From: Selaginella moellendorffii
Lineage: Eukaryota; Streptophyta; Lycopodiopsida; Selaginellales; Selaginellaceae
Reading direction: 5' to 3'
Length of the DNA stretch: 59,205 nt
Assembly (NCBI RefSeq): GCF_000143415.4
Contig: NW_003314366.1
Coordinates: 545,363 to 604,567 of the forward strand
The notes beneath the pieces were generated by a model. That model was not told where the DNA came from. It did not search any database and saw only the letters and a list, made by a program, of their open reading frames with translations. Below are positions 44,904 to 57,850 of this stretch, in pieces. Numbering within the stretch: the first letter of the stretch is position 1; each line of letters begins with the position of its first letter. The translations under genes were made by a program, and so were the position numbers.

Positions 44904-46157
44904 CCAATCCCCACTAAGTCCCTTTGTGTCCATGGCCGTGTTCGCCAACACTGCCACTGGATCGAGGCCCACTGGCTTGACCACTAAGTCCCACGGTCCT
45001 CTGGGACTTCCTCACCACACGACTGTGTCCTTGGTCACTACCCCAGAGGACTGCTCCTCTTCCTTTCCACAGTCTGGGCCTTTGGGACAACATTTCGGAA
45101 CACCGTGGCCTTACGCGAGCCACCTGGGTACTCTCCTCGCCTTCTGCCCTTGGGTGCTCTAGCCATGGGCTTAGAGCGAGGGTCCATTGAGCCACGCCTG
45201 GTATCCAAGTAGGTAGTGCCACCCACACTTGGACTGGAAGCATCGGCCAGTCGATCTCCCGGGGGAACTAGAGCCGGCTCTTGAACACTTCACCAAGCTA
45301 CCCCGCTTGTCGGTCCGTATTCACTCTAGTCTTGGACTTCCCAGTGGTCAGCTCATCACCCAACACTGGGTCTGGCCTTCCTGGGCCCAACTGGCCTTTC
45401 CTGGGCCAAACTGGCCTTTCCTGGCCAAACTGGCTCCACTAGGCTCCAACCCCCACACTCTCCCTACTATACTTTTGGAACCCCCCGCAGCCCCCCCCCC
45501 CCCCTGGGAGACGCACGCTTTGGGCTTTCACCCCTTGACCCGTATTAGTATTTGGACTTAGTCTCTGGCTCAATCTCGGATCCGATTTCGGATCCGACTT
45601 CGGATTCGGTCTCGGACTTGATCTCAGTCCCGGTTCCATCTCGGACTCCATCTCGGGTCCATCTCGGACTCCATCTCGGACTCCATCTCGGACTCCATCT
45701 CGGGTCCATCTCGGACTCTATCTCAGGTCCATCTTGGACTCCATCTCGGGTCCATCTCGGACTCCATCTCGGGTCCATCTCGGACTCCATCTCGGACTCC
45801 ATCTCGGGTCCATCTCGGGTCCATCTCGGACTCCATCTCGGAGTCCATCTCGGACTCCATATCGGACTCCATCTCGGACTCCGTCTCGGACTCCATATCA
45901 GACTCCATCTCGGGTCCATCTCGGACTCCTCCACATGTCATGTGTTGATCCTTTTGGGTCCCTTTTTGGAGCCTCGCCTATGGCTCGCTTCGTGCTCATT
46001 CCTCGAGCACTTCGTTGGGAGTTTCACTCCCGCTCTTGACTTTTCAAGTCGGAGCTTTTGGTCCAAACGTGTTACGCTCGTTTGGCTCTCGCTTCGGCCA
46101 CTACCACGTGGCACCCTTCCGGCTCCACTTTGGGGCCTAGGGATTTTGTGTCTCACA
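44904..46157 (-). repeat. 3' LTR of young B, right part
   Basis: Matches 50652-51939 with a few substitutions and unit-count differences in the minisatellite (about 45552-45930). Ends TCTCACA. Confidence 0.9.
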
Positions 46158-49100
46158 ACTCCACCACCCATAGACGAAGTTCGATGTCCTCATCGAACGG
46201 TAAACCATTTTATAAAGTAACACCCGCATGTGTTACCATTTCCATCCTTGGCACCTAGCCAACATTCGTCAATGGTTTGACATTGAAGGCTCACCATGCC
46301 TTCTCCATACTCGTCAATGGTTTGACACCAAAGGCTCACCATGCCTTGCCCATCCTCTAAGGGGAGTAGTCTCTTCAACTTAGAGATTGATTAGACCATA
46401 TGCAGTGGTTCTCTCCTTTTATTGATTTAGGTTTTGCTCAACCTCTTAGAGACCCTTCTCTAAGTCAATACCACTACTCCTTCTCGAGTAGTCTCAATTT
46501 CCATTGATTGAACATTTGCACCTTGGAACTTTTACTCTTTGACTTCTGGACGACAATTCTCTAGGTGTCTCCAACACCTTGCATTGCACATATTGTGCAA
46601 CTCCACTCCCTCATCCTAGGAAGTTCTCTACTTGAGGGCACCATCATCCTCTCTTCTATTTTGTGCCACCTTGGGCACTAAGTTCCAGTTATCATACTTT
46701 GTGCTAGGGCTGTCCATGGCCCTATGGCTACCTTGCCGCTCCCTCACTTGGAGCTTTTACTTCGCCAAATTGGAGCACTTTGGAATCCATCCTTGGAAAC
46801 ACACTTCCTTTCCCGCAATTTGTTAGCGTCCAACACATTAGTGTTCCTCGCCTAACTTTGCCACTTGGATTCCTTCCAAGGGATTCCATGGCCCTATCTT
46901 GGCCACTCATCTTTTGCTCCTATCCATTGATTGTTGCATCAAGCAACACAGGATCACTACCTCCCTCCTTGAGGTATTCTTTTGGTTCCATGGCAAAGCT
47001 CCACTTTGCTAAGTCCAGAGGGTGCTCACCCCTAGTAGATCTCTTTAGCATTTTCTGCTATAGGCCCCGTCCACGGCCCAACTTTGTGACCCTCCTATGG
47101 GTCTCTCCTAGAGACTACTTTCCTTGGACACACTATGCCATCGCAATGACATAGCTCATTCCCCTAAGGTGCTTTTCCCACTTGGTCACCTTGACCAAGC
47201 CACACCATCATCAATAGTTCAAATCAACGCTTTGAACTAGGAACCTTATTCCTTAACCCCAAACAAAGACCTTGTCCTTATCTAGCCACAAGATCACCTA
47301 GTGATCTCACCTCGGCACCTTAACAGGTTTGCCAATAGGTACTAGGTCTTCCAGACCTTTAACTTGTTAACTACAACCCCGGGGGCATCCCCCACACTTG
47401 GCGGTGCGCCCAAGCCAGCCCTTCCGGCCAAGGGTCCATAGCAACTGAGACTGGGTGTCCCCATCTTATTCACCACGTCCTTGGTGCCACTTGCACCAAA
47501 GTGTTCAAGTTAGATATGCTGAGCCACACTAAACAATCTAACCGTGCATCACGACTCCGAGGCATCCCTCGCTTGGCGGTGTGCCCAAACCAGTCTCCCC
47601 ACTGAGAGTCCATGACCACCGAAATATGAGTGTCCCCATATTCCAAACCATCACCTCGCCCTAGTGATTTGGGACTCGAACCCAAGCACTAGAGGGTCGG
47701 GACTCGAACCCAACCTCCGTATATGCATCTACGGACGGCATCACACAAGATGCCTAGCGTGACTCCCCACGCCGGTGCACCAACCTATATTTAAAGCGCG
47801 CTATAGATCACAACTTAGGAACGTAGTTCCTCCGCACTGCCAAGTCCTCTCACTTGACAAGCCTGTGATCATGCATGGACTCCTCCATGCTCGGCCCCAT
47901 GGGCCACCCCTTTGAAGTTGGCTCCTTCAACTAGGGTATTCGTTCCCCCCGACTTGCCAATCTAACTTAGCAAGTCATCCGGCCACCATAACATGGTTCA
48001 TGCATAAGCGTGAAAGTCCTTAACCATCGACTTTTGTTCAAAGCCTTCTCTTTGAACACTCGGGAACTACTTCCCTAATCTTGCTAGCCTCGCCTCCCGG
48101 CAAGCTTCAAGACTACGCTTCTGCTGCGCCACTCTGATTTCGCGCGTTCTATGAACCATTTACACTTGGCCTTTCTAGGTACTAAGCTACCTAGAATCGT
48201 CTTTGGGAACCTTGAAGGACCTCTGTCCCTTAGCTTGCTAAGGCCTCCCTTTTTGCAAGCTTTCCAATTGCCACATAGTCTAACATGGACAATTCCATAT
48301 TTTAGACTCTCCATGGCATCACGGTTGCTAGCGGCAACACCCTCACGCCCCCACTTGATTCTCCACTCCCAGCTGGCATAACCAACCTTGGTTATGCCCT
48401 TTGATTCCTGTGGTTTGGTTCTATCCCCTTACTTCTTGCTTTTGGCTTTACACCTTTCCTTCGGTCATTCTCCTCCAGACCAGGAGGATAGCTTTGCACT
48501 TTCTATCATGCCTTAGCAAGTATCCTTAGGGATGAACCTACCCAATAGCCCATGGAGTGGTTCCTCAATCCGGGTATGCTCACCTTATAATCCCACACAC
48601 TGGGATTACATTGTTGTTTATGGGCCTTTACATGCCCATCACTAGCCTTGCCAAAATTCCATTTTTGGCTTTGTCCAACTCGGGTAGACAGTCCTCTCCT
48701 GTCTCCACAACCTTGGACATTTGGATAGCACCTTCTATCCATCATTCGCTAGGGACTTAGTCCCTTGGGCCTTATCCATTGCCCTCGCGACATCAAACAC
48801 CACCTTCTGGTGTTCTAGAGTGTTCGGGTGTCCCAATGATGGTCTCCTGACAATGAGCATTCCTATTTACGACATTGACTTACTATTTTGCAACTTAAGC
48901 AATTTATCCCCCGTAAGGGTATATCTAACTTCCTTATGCCATTAAGAAGTCTTTGGTAGCTACCTTCTACCCATTTAACCAATTATCTTGCACCTCTTGC
49001 TTAGTTGCCCCATAATGGTCAAGTCCTACAACTCATTGCTTGGTGCTTCCACACCTCCATCATTATCCGGGTCACCACACTCTAACCGCATGCCTTCCAG

Positions 49101-50253
49101 CTTAGGCCATGCCATTCCCGCTTCCGTTGGGATTCCCTTGGCAAGGGGTTCTCATGAACCCACCATCATAACCTCAAGGTATCACACCTTGGCACATTTG
49201 GTGTCTCCACACCATCGGCTCCACGAGCCTACCTCTAGGACACTACTTATTAGTGTCTAGGTCTCGCCAAGGCCAATATAGTTGTTTCTTATGCCAATTA
49301 TCCATTAGCATTGCACCATAGTGTTTGCACCCAACTCTGGGCCAAAGTTGCTTTCTTTTGGGAGCATCTTTCCCACAACTTTAGCATGGCACATTCTGCC
49401 ATCACTGAGATACCTACTGTTCTCATACTTGGATCTTATGATCCTCCCCATATCTCATGGGGCACCATACACCTCAGTCCAAATGCTTCAACCAATCCCT
49501 TAGGACCGTTTCTTGACTCCACTTGAGTCATCCAGCATTTTAGACTTTGCTAATCCAACGACCTGCGAGGTCTTGGTCTTCGAGGTGCCAACTTGCTGGA
49601 ATACCACTTCTTGTATTCAGGTCCTGCTCACAAGGACCATCTTTGCAAGTGTTCCTCCGACACTTGTTTTGTTCTCTTGGGCAACCTTTTGCCCCTTAGG
49701 ACCACTTGTCCATGTGATGAGAATACTAACTCATCCTTTGAGTACACCCCAACTCCTTGGGTTGTTCCAGCATTTATTAGAGGTAGCCCCGGCTACCATT
49801 TCGAGGACTCGTGTCCTCATCCCTACTTGACCTCTCACGGTCATCCGTTCCGGTCTCACCTTCATGAGCACCAGCCTCAACCATGTGAGGATAAACTTGT
49901 GACTCCTTTATTGTTTTGGAGTCTCTATCTTTCCCGTGATCCCAACTATAGTTATTTACCATAACTATATTAGCCAGTTTGCTAAGTCAAACGCTCATCT
50001 GGATCACATCCTCAACTCAATGAGGAAAACCTTGCACTGTTCCCAAGATCCCAAAGTCGTTCCATTATTGGCCCTTTTCTATCCACCACCTTGTCTACAA
50101 GTTCACACATGAACTGTAATGGAGAGCCATGTCTTCCCGACCTGCTACTCCTCAAGGATAGGCCCACTCCTCGGACCTTCCAATGCCAACACCAGTGGTG
50201 ATATACTTGAGCACCAATAAAAGTCGGACTAAGGAACAGCTCCGATACCAAAT
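46158..50253 (-). other. Body of young B element, no coding seen
   Basis: 4.1 kb with the polypurine tract complement ACTCCACCACCC at its left end and the tRNA-Met primer-site complement at its right end. Both are the same as in chromovirus family A. No frame shows gag, protease, RT, RNase H or integrase motifs, although the copy is young and its LTRs barely differ. A structural RNA or packaging role is the natural inference. Confidence 0.7.
50241..50250 (-). promoter_or_regulatory. Primer-binding site of young B
   Basis: Plus-strand TCCGATACCA, that is TGGTATCGGA in sense, three bases from the 5' LTR. It carries the same G-for-A variant as family A. Confidence 0.82.
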
Positions 50254-51939
50254 TGTAAGTGACTAAATTTTCCATTCTACTTTAGTCACTTAACCACACC
50301 TCCGACCACTTGGAGGAGTCTCATTCACAACCTCCATAAGTCCAATCCAGGACTTGGGACTTGCTAGCCCCGAGAATGGCATCCATACCACTCAACATTT
50401 GCACTTGGTCCAAGTGCTCCACGTGTCCGATCCCATGACCGACACTCAAAGGTACCACTGACATGGCAGCCCGTTACGCTAAGGCCATGCCCAATCACCT
50501 TTGCCACACTGGTAGTCCATTACCACTTGCATCACAGTCTTGGCTCTCCAAGACTAGGCAAACCATCCGTGAGTGGTCATCTGAGATCCACTCCTTAGCA
50601 TCCTTAGGATGCCCACCGACATGGGGATTAGCCTTCCCCAATATCTCCATTCCAATCCCCACTAAGTCCCTTTGTGTCCATGGCCGTGTTCGCCAACACT
50701 GCCACTGGATCGAGGCCCACCGGCCCGACCACTAAGTCCCACGGTCCTCTGGGACTTCCTCACCACACGACTGTGTCCTTGGTCACTACCCCAGAGGACT
50801 GCTCCTCTTCCTTTCCACAGTCTGGGCCTTTGGGACAACATTTCGGAACACCGTGGCCTTACGCGAGCCACCTGGGTACTCTCCTCGCCTTCTGCCCTTG
50901 GGTGCTCTAGCCATGGGCTTAGAGCGAGGTTCCATTGAGCCACGCCTGGTATCCAAGTAGGTAGTGCCACCCACACTTGGACTGGGAGCATCGGCCAGTC
51001 GATCTCCCGGGGGAACTAGAGCCGGCTCTTGAACACTTCACCAAGCTACCCCGCTTGTCGGTCCGTATTCACTCTAGTCTTGGACTTCCCAGTGGTCAGC
51101 TCATCACCCAACACTGGGTCTGGCCTTCCTGGGCCCAACTGGCCTTTCCTGGGCCAAACTGGCCTTTCCTGGCCAAACTGGCTCCACTAGGCTCCAACCC
51201 CCACACTCTCCCTACTATACTTTTGGAACCCCCCGCAGCCCCCCCCCCCCCCTGGGAGACGCACGCTTTGGGCTTTCACCCCTTGACCCGTATTAGTATT
51301 TGGACTTAGTCTCTGGCTCAATCTCGGATCCGATTTCGGATCCGACTTCGGATTCGGTCTCGGACTTGATCTCAGTCCCGGTTCCATCTCGGACTCCATC
51401 TCGGGTCCATCTCGGACTCCATCTCGGACTCCATCTCGGGTCCATCTCGGACTCCATCTCGGGTCCATCTCGGACTCTATCTCAGGTCCATCTCGGACTC
51501 CATCTCGGGTCCATCTCGGACTCCATCTCGGACTCCATCTCGGGTCCATCTCGGACTCCATCTCAGACTCCATCTCGGGTCCATCTCGGGTCCATCTCGG
51601 GTCCATCTCGGACTCCATCTCGGACTCCATCTCGGACTCCATATCGGACTCCATCTCGGACTCCGTCTCGGACTCCATATCGGACTCCATCTCGGGTCCA
51701 TCTCGGACTCCTCCACGTGTCATGTGTTGATCCTTTTGGGTCCCTTTTTGGAGCCTCGCCTATGGCTCGCTTCGTGCTCATTCCTCGAGCACTTCGTTGG
51801 GAGTTTCACTCCCGCTCTTGACTTTTCAAGTCGGAGCTTTTGGTCCAAACGGGTTACGCTCGTTTGGCTCTCGCTTCGGCCATTACCACGTGGCGCCCTT
51901 CCGGCTCCACTTTGGGGCCTAGGGATTTTGTGTTTAACA
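50254..51939 (-). repeat. 5' LTR of young B (holds the empty site of the DNA transposon)
   Basis: 1,686 bp, TGTAAGTGAC to TTTAACA. At 50648-50651 the sequence CTC-CATT-CCAATCC shows the uninterrupted target. Minisatellite at about 51308-51715. The CTACTATACTTTTGG, poly-C and GGGCTTTCACCCC module (51206-51315) is nearly the same as in family A LTRs. Confidence 0.9.
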
Positions 51940-51944
51940 CCCCC

Positions 51945-52445
51945 GCCCCCCCCCCCCCACCCTCGCCGCCCGCTGAGGGACAATTGCTTTGGGCTTTCAT
52001 CCAACAGCCTGTATTAGTACTCAAATTTGGACTTGCACTCGGACTCAGACTTGGTCTCGGTCTCGGTCTCAATCTCGGTCTCAGTCTCAATCTCAATCTC
52101 ATTCTTGATCTCGATCTCAGTTCCACCTCGGGTCCATCTCAAACTCCATCTTGGACTCTATCCCGGGTACATCTCAGACTCCATCTCAGACTCTATCTTG
52201 GGTCCATCTTGACACTTTCACGTGTCATATGTTAGTCCTTTTGTGTCCATTTGCTAGAGACTTACTTATTGCTCACTTTGTGCTCATTCCTTAACCACTT
52301 TGTTGAGAGTTTTACTCTTGCTATTGACTTTTCAAATCAAAACTTTTAATCCCAATATGTTATACTCGTTTGGCTTTCACTTCGGCCATTACCACATGGC
52401 AACCTTTTAACTCCACTTTTAATGCTTTGGGATTTGTGCCTCACA
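51945..52445 (-). repeat. 5' LTR of old B element, right part
   Basis: Continues from 30823 after the young B insertion, with eroded minisatellite (about 52035-52215). Ends CCTCACA, followed by CTTAA. Confidence 0.75.
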
Positions 52446-52450
52446 CTTAA

Positions 52451-52667
52451 GACTTTAGTTAGTAGATTGTATGATGTGGCATAAAAGGGATTTTGACTTT
52501 TGTGGCTAAGGCAATTGAGTTAAATAAAGTTTAAAGTTGGCATAAAAAAGTGGCTATTGCAATTTTCTAGAAAAGTGACCCTTGTGCTTTTCTTCTATGG
52601 TATCATGTTTGGTTGTTGGCTATAACTTTGTATCATTGGCATTCGTGCATTTATTAGTTAACGATTA
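52451..52667. other. Unassigned, continuation of 19272-20391
   Basis: AT-rich host sequence to the right of the old B element. No gene or repeat recognised. Confidence 0.4.
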
Positions 52668-55063
52668 TGTATAACCCATAAATTTTCTTTTACGAATTTG
52701 TTAATTTATTTTGTCTATCCAACCACTTTTGCCTTCGCTTTCACTAAGCTCCTTTACCATGGTTCCTGCTTATTATACCAACTCCTGCTTGATCCTACAT
52801 AGGTTTAACTATTTACTGTATGAACAATAGAGTGTTAGCCAACTCTTAACAGGTTCCCAAACTCTCTCCCAATCCCCTTCCCTATGTTAGACTAAAATTA
52901 AAGTTCGATTACATTCCTTACAAGCACAAAAAACTAAGTATACCAAACCTCTAAATTCCTAATATCCCATGGTATGCAAGATTTGAATATAGTACCCTTT
53001 AGATCCCAAACTTTAGGTGCATCTCTTAGTTCGAAAGGAAGGCACAATCTCCTAAAAAGGGGCAAAGATCAATGAGCCTCATGGTACTCAAATGGGGCAT
53101 TGTGAGACACAAAATCCCTAGGTCTCAAAGTGGAGCCTAAAGGGTGCCACATGGTAGTGGCTGAGGTAGAAGCCAAATGAGCATATCATATTTGGACTAA
53201 AAGCTCCGACTTAAAATGTCAAGAGCAGGAGTGGAACTCCCAACGAAGTGCTCAAGAAACAAGCACAAAGTGAGCAATAAGTGAGTCTCTAGAAAAGGGA
53301 CACAAGACACATGGAAAAGTCTAAGATGGAGTCCAAGATGGACCTGAGATGGGGTCTGAGATGGCCCTAAGATGGAGTCTAAGATGGACCCGAGATGGAC
53401 CCGAGGTGGAGTCCAATATGGAGTCTGAGATGGACCCGAGATGGAGTCCCAGATGGACCTGAGATAGAGTCTGAGATGGACCCAAGATGGATTCCGAGAT
53501 GGACCCGAGATGGAGTCTGAGATGAAGTCCGAGGTGGACCCGAGATGGAGTCCGAAATAGACTCGAGATGGAGTCTGAGATGGACCTGAAATGGAGTCTA
53601 AGATGGACCCAATATAGAGTTTGAGGGGTTGCAAGGGGTTCCAAAAGTATAGTAGGGAGAGTATGGGGGTTGGACCTAATGGGGCCAAGAAAGGCTAGTG
53701 TGACCCAGGAAGATTATGCTTGCGTGCTGGGTGATGATATATTCACTAAAGAGTCCAAAGCTAGAGTGAATACAGACAAACAAATGGGGTAGCTTGATGA
53801 AGTGTTTAAAAGTCGGCTCTAGTTCCCCCAGGAAGTCGAATGGTCGATGCTCCCAGTTCAAACATGGGTGGCACTACCTACTTAGATACCTGCCGTGGCT
53901 CAACAGAACCTCACTCTAACCCCATGGCTAGAGCACCCAAAGGTGGAAGGTGGGGAGAGTACCCATGAAGCTCGCATAGAGCCATGGTGTTCCGATATGT
54001 TGTCTTGAAGTCCCAGATGGTGGAAAGGAAGAGGGGCAATCCTCTAGGGTAATGACCAAGGATATGGTCATATGGTGAGGAAATCCCAAAGGACAGTGAG
54101 ACTTAGTGGTCGAGCCAGTGGGCCTTGACCCAATGGCAGTGTTGGCAAACACGGCTATGGATTGAAAAGAACTTAGTGGGGACTGAAAAAGGGATATTGG
54201 GGAACGCTATTCCCCATGTTTGCAAGTATCTTAAAGATGTTAAGGAGTGGATCTGGGATGTCCACTCATGGACGGATGGCCCAGTCTTGAGAGATCGGAT
54301 TGTGATGCAGGTGGTATTGAACCACTAGTGTGGCAAAGGTGAATGGGCATGGCCTTAGCGTAACGGGCCGATATGTCAATGGTACCTTTGGGTGTTGGTC
54401 ATGGGATCAGACACATGAAGCACTTGGACTAACTGCAAAAGTTGAGTGGCATGGATGCCATTCTCAGGGTTAGCAAGCCCTAAGTCTAGAATAGGACTTA
54501 TGGAGGTTGCAAATGAAACTCCTCCAAGTGATCAGGGGTGTAGTTTGACTAATGTAGAATGGAAAATTTAAAAGCTTATAGGCATTACTCCACCTAAGCC
54601 AAGAGCACCACAAATAGTTTCCCTTCTAGGAGTAAGAAATGTTTTTAAACACTTCCTTAAGGAACCTCTCTATCACTCATGAAGTCTATGCTCTCCCACT
54701 CAAGGCTACTAACCCTTAATCCCAATCCCAACTTGGTTTGGAAGCACCACTAGAGAGTTCCTTTAAGACTAAGTCCTTATCCTCACTATCCCTACTATAC
54801 TTTTAGAACCTACCACAACTCACCCTCCCCCCCCCCACCACAAGGGGATAATCACTTTAGGCAACTTGTATTAGTATTTGAACTCAATCTTAGACTCAAT
54901 CTCAAACTTGGTCTCAAATTTGGTCTTAGACCTGATCTCAGATCTTATACTCAATCTAGGACTCAATCTTGTACTCAGTCTCATCCGATGAACTTTTTAT
55001 TATTTAAATTGTGGTTTTGAGGATCCTTTAACATATGACACCTTGGGGAGTTGGTTCTCTACA
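52668..55063 (-). repeat. 3' LTR of decayed chromovirus A3 (split by a solo B LTR)
   Basis: Begins TGTATAACCCATAAATTTTC, a decayed TGTAAGCCACAAATTTTTCC, and ends TTCTCTACA. After removing the 1,480-bp solo LTR and its duplication, about 911 bp remain, against 1,148 in A1/A2, so some sequence has been lost. Differences are overwhelmingly C-to-T and G-to-A. Confidence 0.82.
53101..54580 (+). mobile_element. Solo family-B-type LTR in the A3 LTR
   Basis: Starts TGTGAGACAC and ends AAGCTTATA, flanked by GGCAT on both sides (53096-53100 and 54581-54585). Forward orientation. It includes the minisatellite (about 53322-53625). No internal region. Confidence 0.9.
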
Positions 55064-55075
55064 ACTCCACCACCC
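55064..55075 (-). promoter_or_regulatory. Polypurine tract of A3
   Basis: ACTCCACCACCC on the plus strand, conserved exactly in this otherwise decayed copy. Confidence 0.75.
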
Positions 55076-56322
55076 ATAGAAAAAGTTTGATACCCACATC
55101 AAACGTACCTATTCAAACCTACAACTTGTTAGCATGGCTTCAAGGGCATTCCCCCACTTAGTAATGTGCCTAAATCAGCTTCTCTAACTAAAAACTTATA
55201 GCAACAAGATATAGGTGTCCTTATACCCCTCACCTCACATTTCCTTAATAGAGGGTTGGGACTTAAACCTAACCTTGCTTTACTAAAGGGTTAGAACTTG
55301 AACACAACCTCCATAAAATATATCTATGGATTTGATATCTTCTCAGGGAGTCAAGTGTAGTTCCCTACACTTGGTTGACTTAACTAAACCCTTGCGAATT
55401 AGTTTACCTTCAGCATGCCTTCGGAACTCAATATTGGACATTCCTCAATTTCATAAATTGATACTTTAATTAAACTTTGTATAAGTACACAAAGTTCTAC
55501 CTTGCAAAAATTCCTTTACTAAATCTTAAGCATTCACTAGGTTCTCTTTTGCTTCCCATGTTGCTTTATAGAATGGAAACTCTTTCCACCTCACATAAAA
55601 CTCTTTCACCTCATGTCCTTGTCGCTTACTCCTATGTGTATTGAGGATGGCCTTGACTTTATATTTCTCCTCCCCTTGGATAATCTCAGGTAAAAGTCTC
55701 ACTTAGCCTTTATGAAGTGGGTCCTCAAAATATAACTTGAGTAAGTTGATGTGGAACATTGAGTGCATCCTCTTTATTTCCCGGGGAAGCTTGAGACAAT
55801 AAACCACCTTACCAATTTAGTCCTCAATTTCATAAGGCCTTACGAACCTACTTAAAGAACTTAAGATCACTTCATTTCAAAAATACATACACTTTACTTT
55901 TGGGTCCATTTTTTGTTGATCCCATTTGGTAACATTAGATTCTTGGTGTTTAACTATACCTTCTCCCTAAGTTGGAACTCTAGATCTTTGTGCTTTTGGT
56001 TTGTATATTTCATTTGCCTTTGTTGAGCCCATTCTAAGAAATCCTTCACCAAATTCCAAATGTTGAGTCTTTCTTGGGAAGTTATTAATGGGTGAGTTAT
56101 TTAAAGTCCCGTGGAACTCAATGTCATCGAGTATTATGGAGAGTTACCCGCAATGGAGGCATTCACAACTGGACTCACCCCAATACTCAAATGTGGTGAG
56201 TTGTTATAGAATATTTCTATAAATCCTAAACGACTTACCCAATTAGTCTAATCTCTAGAGACATAAAATTGCAAATAATCCTTTAGTTGCCTATTCACCC
56301 TTTTTGTTTATCCATCTGTCAA

Positions 56323-56395
56323 GAAGTGTTATTTCGGCCGCTATAGCCTCCGTAACCTAAAATTTCAGCTCGAAACACTTGACTTAATACTTATT
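56323..56395 (-). other. Intron 1 position in A3, enlarged and decayed
   Basis: The interval between the HPQT and DGQTE parts of integrase is still present here and is longer than 47 nt, with an extra TTTCGGCCGCTATAGCCTCC-containing stretch. The intron therefore pre-dates the A1/A2 insertions. Ends are approximate. Confidence 0.65.
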
Positions 56396-57850
56396 ACATG
56401 TCTGTGGGTGATAGGTTGTGCTAAATTTCAGTTTGGTACAATATTGCTCCAAGAGAGTTCTCTAAAACTTGCTAGTGAAAATCTTATCTCAATTTAAGAT
56501 GATTTTTTCTACCCTTCCCCGCACTCGAATCACTTGGTTGAAGAATAATTTTGCCACACCTTTGGCATCCACTTCTTACATTTATATGAAATCTCACAAT
56601 CGAACTTGGCAAAAGCATTGATCCATTGACCTTGTTTCCCTCAAATGTTGAGCTATAACAAAAAGTGTTTTGTTGCCACATTATTCATGTATACCTTGAA
56701 GTGTCTCCCAAGGTAATGTCACCACTCTTTAAGTGCTTTGACCACCACAAATAATTCCTTTCAAAGGCAAGCCACCTTTGTTGAGCTTTATCTAACTTCT
56801 TCAAGAAAAACACCATTGGGTGATTGTCTTACTTCAATACTGTGCCCAACCAAAGTCTAAAACATCCATTTCTACCTCAAAATTCTTACCAAAGTTTGGT
56901 AATATCAACATGGGAGCTTTCCTTAATTTCTTTTTGGTATATTTGGTCTATTTGGTATATTAAAGGTAGAGTTACTCTTGAATATTGTTTGATGAACTTT
57001 TAATAGTAGTTACATAACCCCAATAATGCCTTTAATTCATGTATGTTTGATGGTTGTTCCCATTTTTAAATTGTTTAGACCTTCTCAAGGTCCACTTTAA
57101 ATTTGTCCTTGCCCACTACATGCCTAAGAAATTTTACCTTTTATTGAGTAAAGTTACATGTGCTTTCTTTAGTATACAATTTATGTTTTTTTAGTTTTTT
57201 AAACACCTTTGTCAAGTGTTCAACATGCTCCTTTAGTGTCTCCCAATAGATTAGGATCTTGTCAATATAAATGACCATAAAGTGATTTAAATAGGGTACA
57301 AAAATGTGGTTCATTAGTGCCGAGAACATTGTTGGTGCATTATATAGCCCAAAAAACATCACTAGAAACTCAACACTTCTATACTTTATTTAACAAGTTA
57401 TCTTCTCAACATCTTCCTCTATTATCTTAATTTGGTAGTATCATGAAGTCAATTCTTGAGAAATATTTTTCTTTTCCCAACCTATCAAACAAGTCCTTAA
57501 TCCTTGGTAAAAGGTACTTGTTTTTCTATGTATACTTATTGAGTAATTAATAGTCTATCTACATATGTATACAGCTATCTTTATTTTTTTTCATAAATAA
57601 CACTGGTAACTTGCTCAATTTAATATACCCTTTATCAACTAACTCCTAAAGTTGGCATTTAAGCTCATTGAATTCTTGTTTGTTTAACCAATAGAGGGTA
57701 GGTGAACCACTATTTTAGCACCATTGAATTCCTATTTGTTTAACCGATAGAGGGTAGGTGAACCATTATTTTAGCATCCTTGACTAACTCAATTTTTTGT
57801 TCTATTGGTCAGGTAGGGGGTAGTCTTGCTAGTAACTCCTCTAGCATAGT

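Larger units (their letters stand above)
30824..51939 (-). mobile_element. Young family B LTR retrotransposon (non-coding), hosting the TIR element
   Basis: Reverse-oriented. The 3' LTR is 30824-46157, interrupted by the DNA transposon (1,652 bp without it). The polypurine tract is 46158-46169, the body 46158-50253, the primer-binding site complement TCCGATACCA at about 50241-50250, and the 5' LTR 50254-51939 (1,686 bp). Flanks are CCCCC on both sides (30819-30823 and 51940-51944); the duplication is plausible but lies within a C tract. The LTR pair is almost identical (one difference seen in the first 398 bp), so it is young. The 4.1-kb body has no recognisable retrotransposon protein, making this a large non-autonomous (LARD-like) element. 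Confidence 0.88.
20397..52445 (-). mobile_element. Old family B element, hosting A2 and the young B element
   Basis: The left end TACAAAAGACTAAATTTTCC is a decayed LTR start and the right end is CCTCACA. Both are flanked by CTTAA (20392-20396 and 52446-52450), which proves that the two ends belong together across 32 kb of later insertions. The left LTR remnant (20397 to about 20712) jumps into the body near 20725. The body continues to 21370 and from 28925 to 29864, where ACTAAGGAATAATTTCAATACTTAATT is a decayed primer-site region. The 5' LTR is 29865-30823 plus 51945-52445. Confidence 0.82.
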
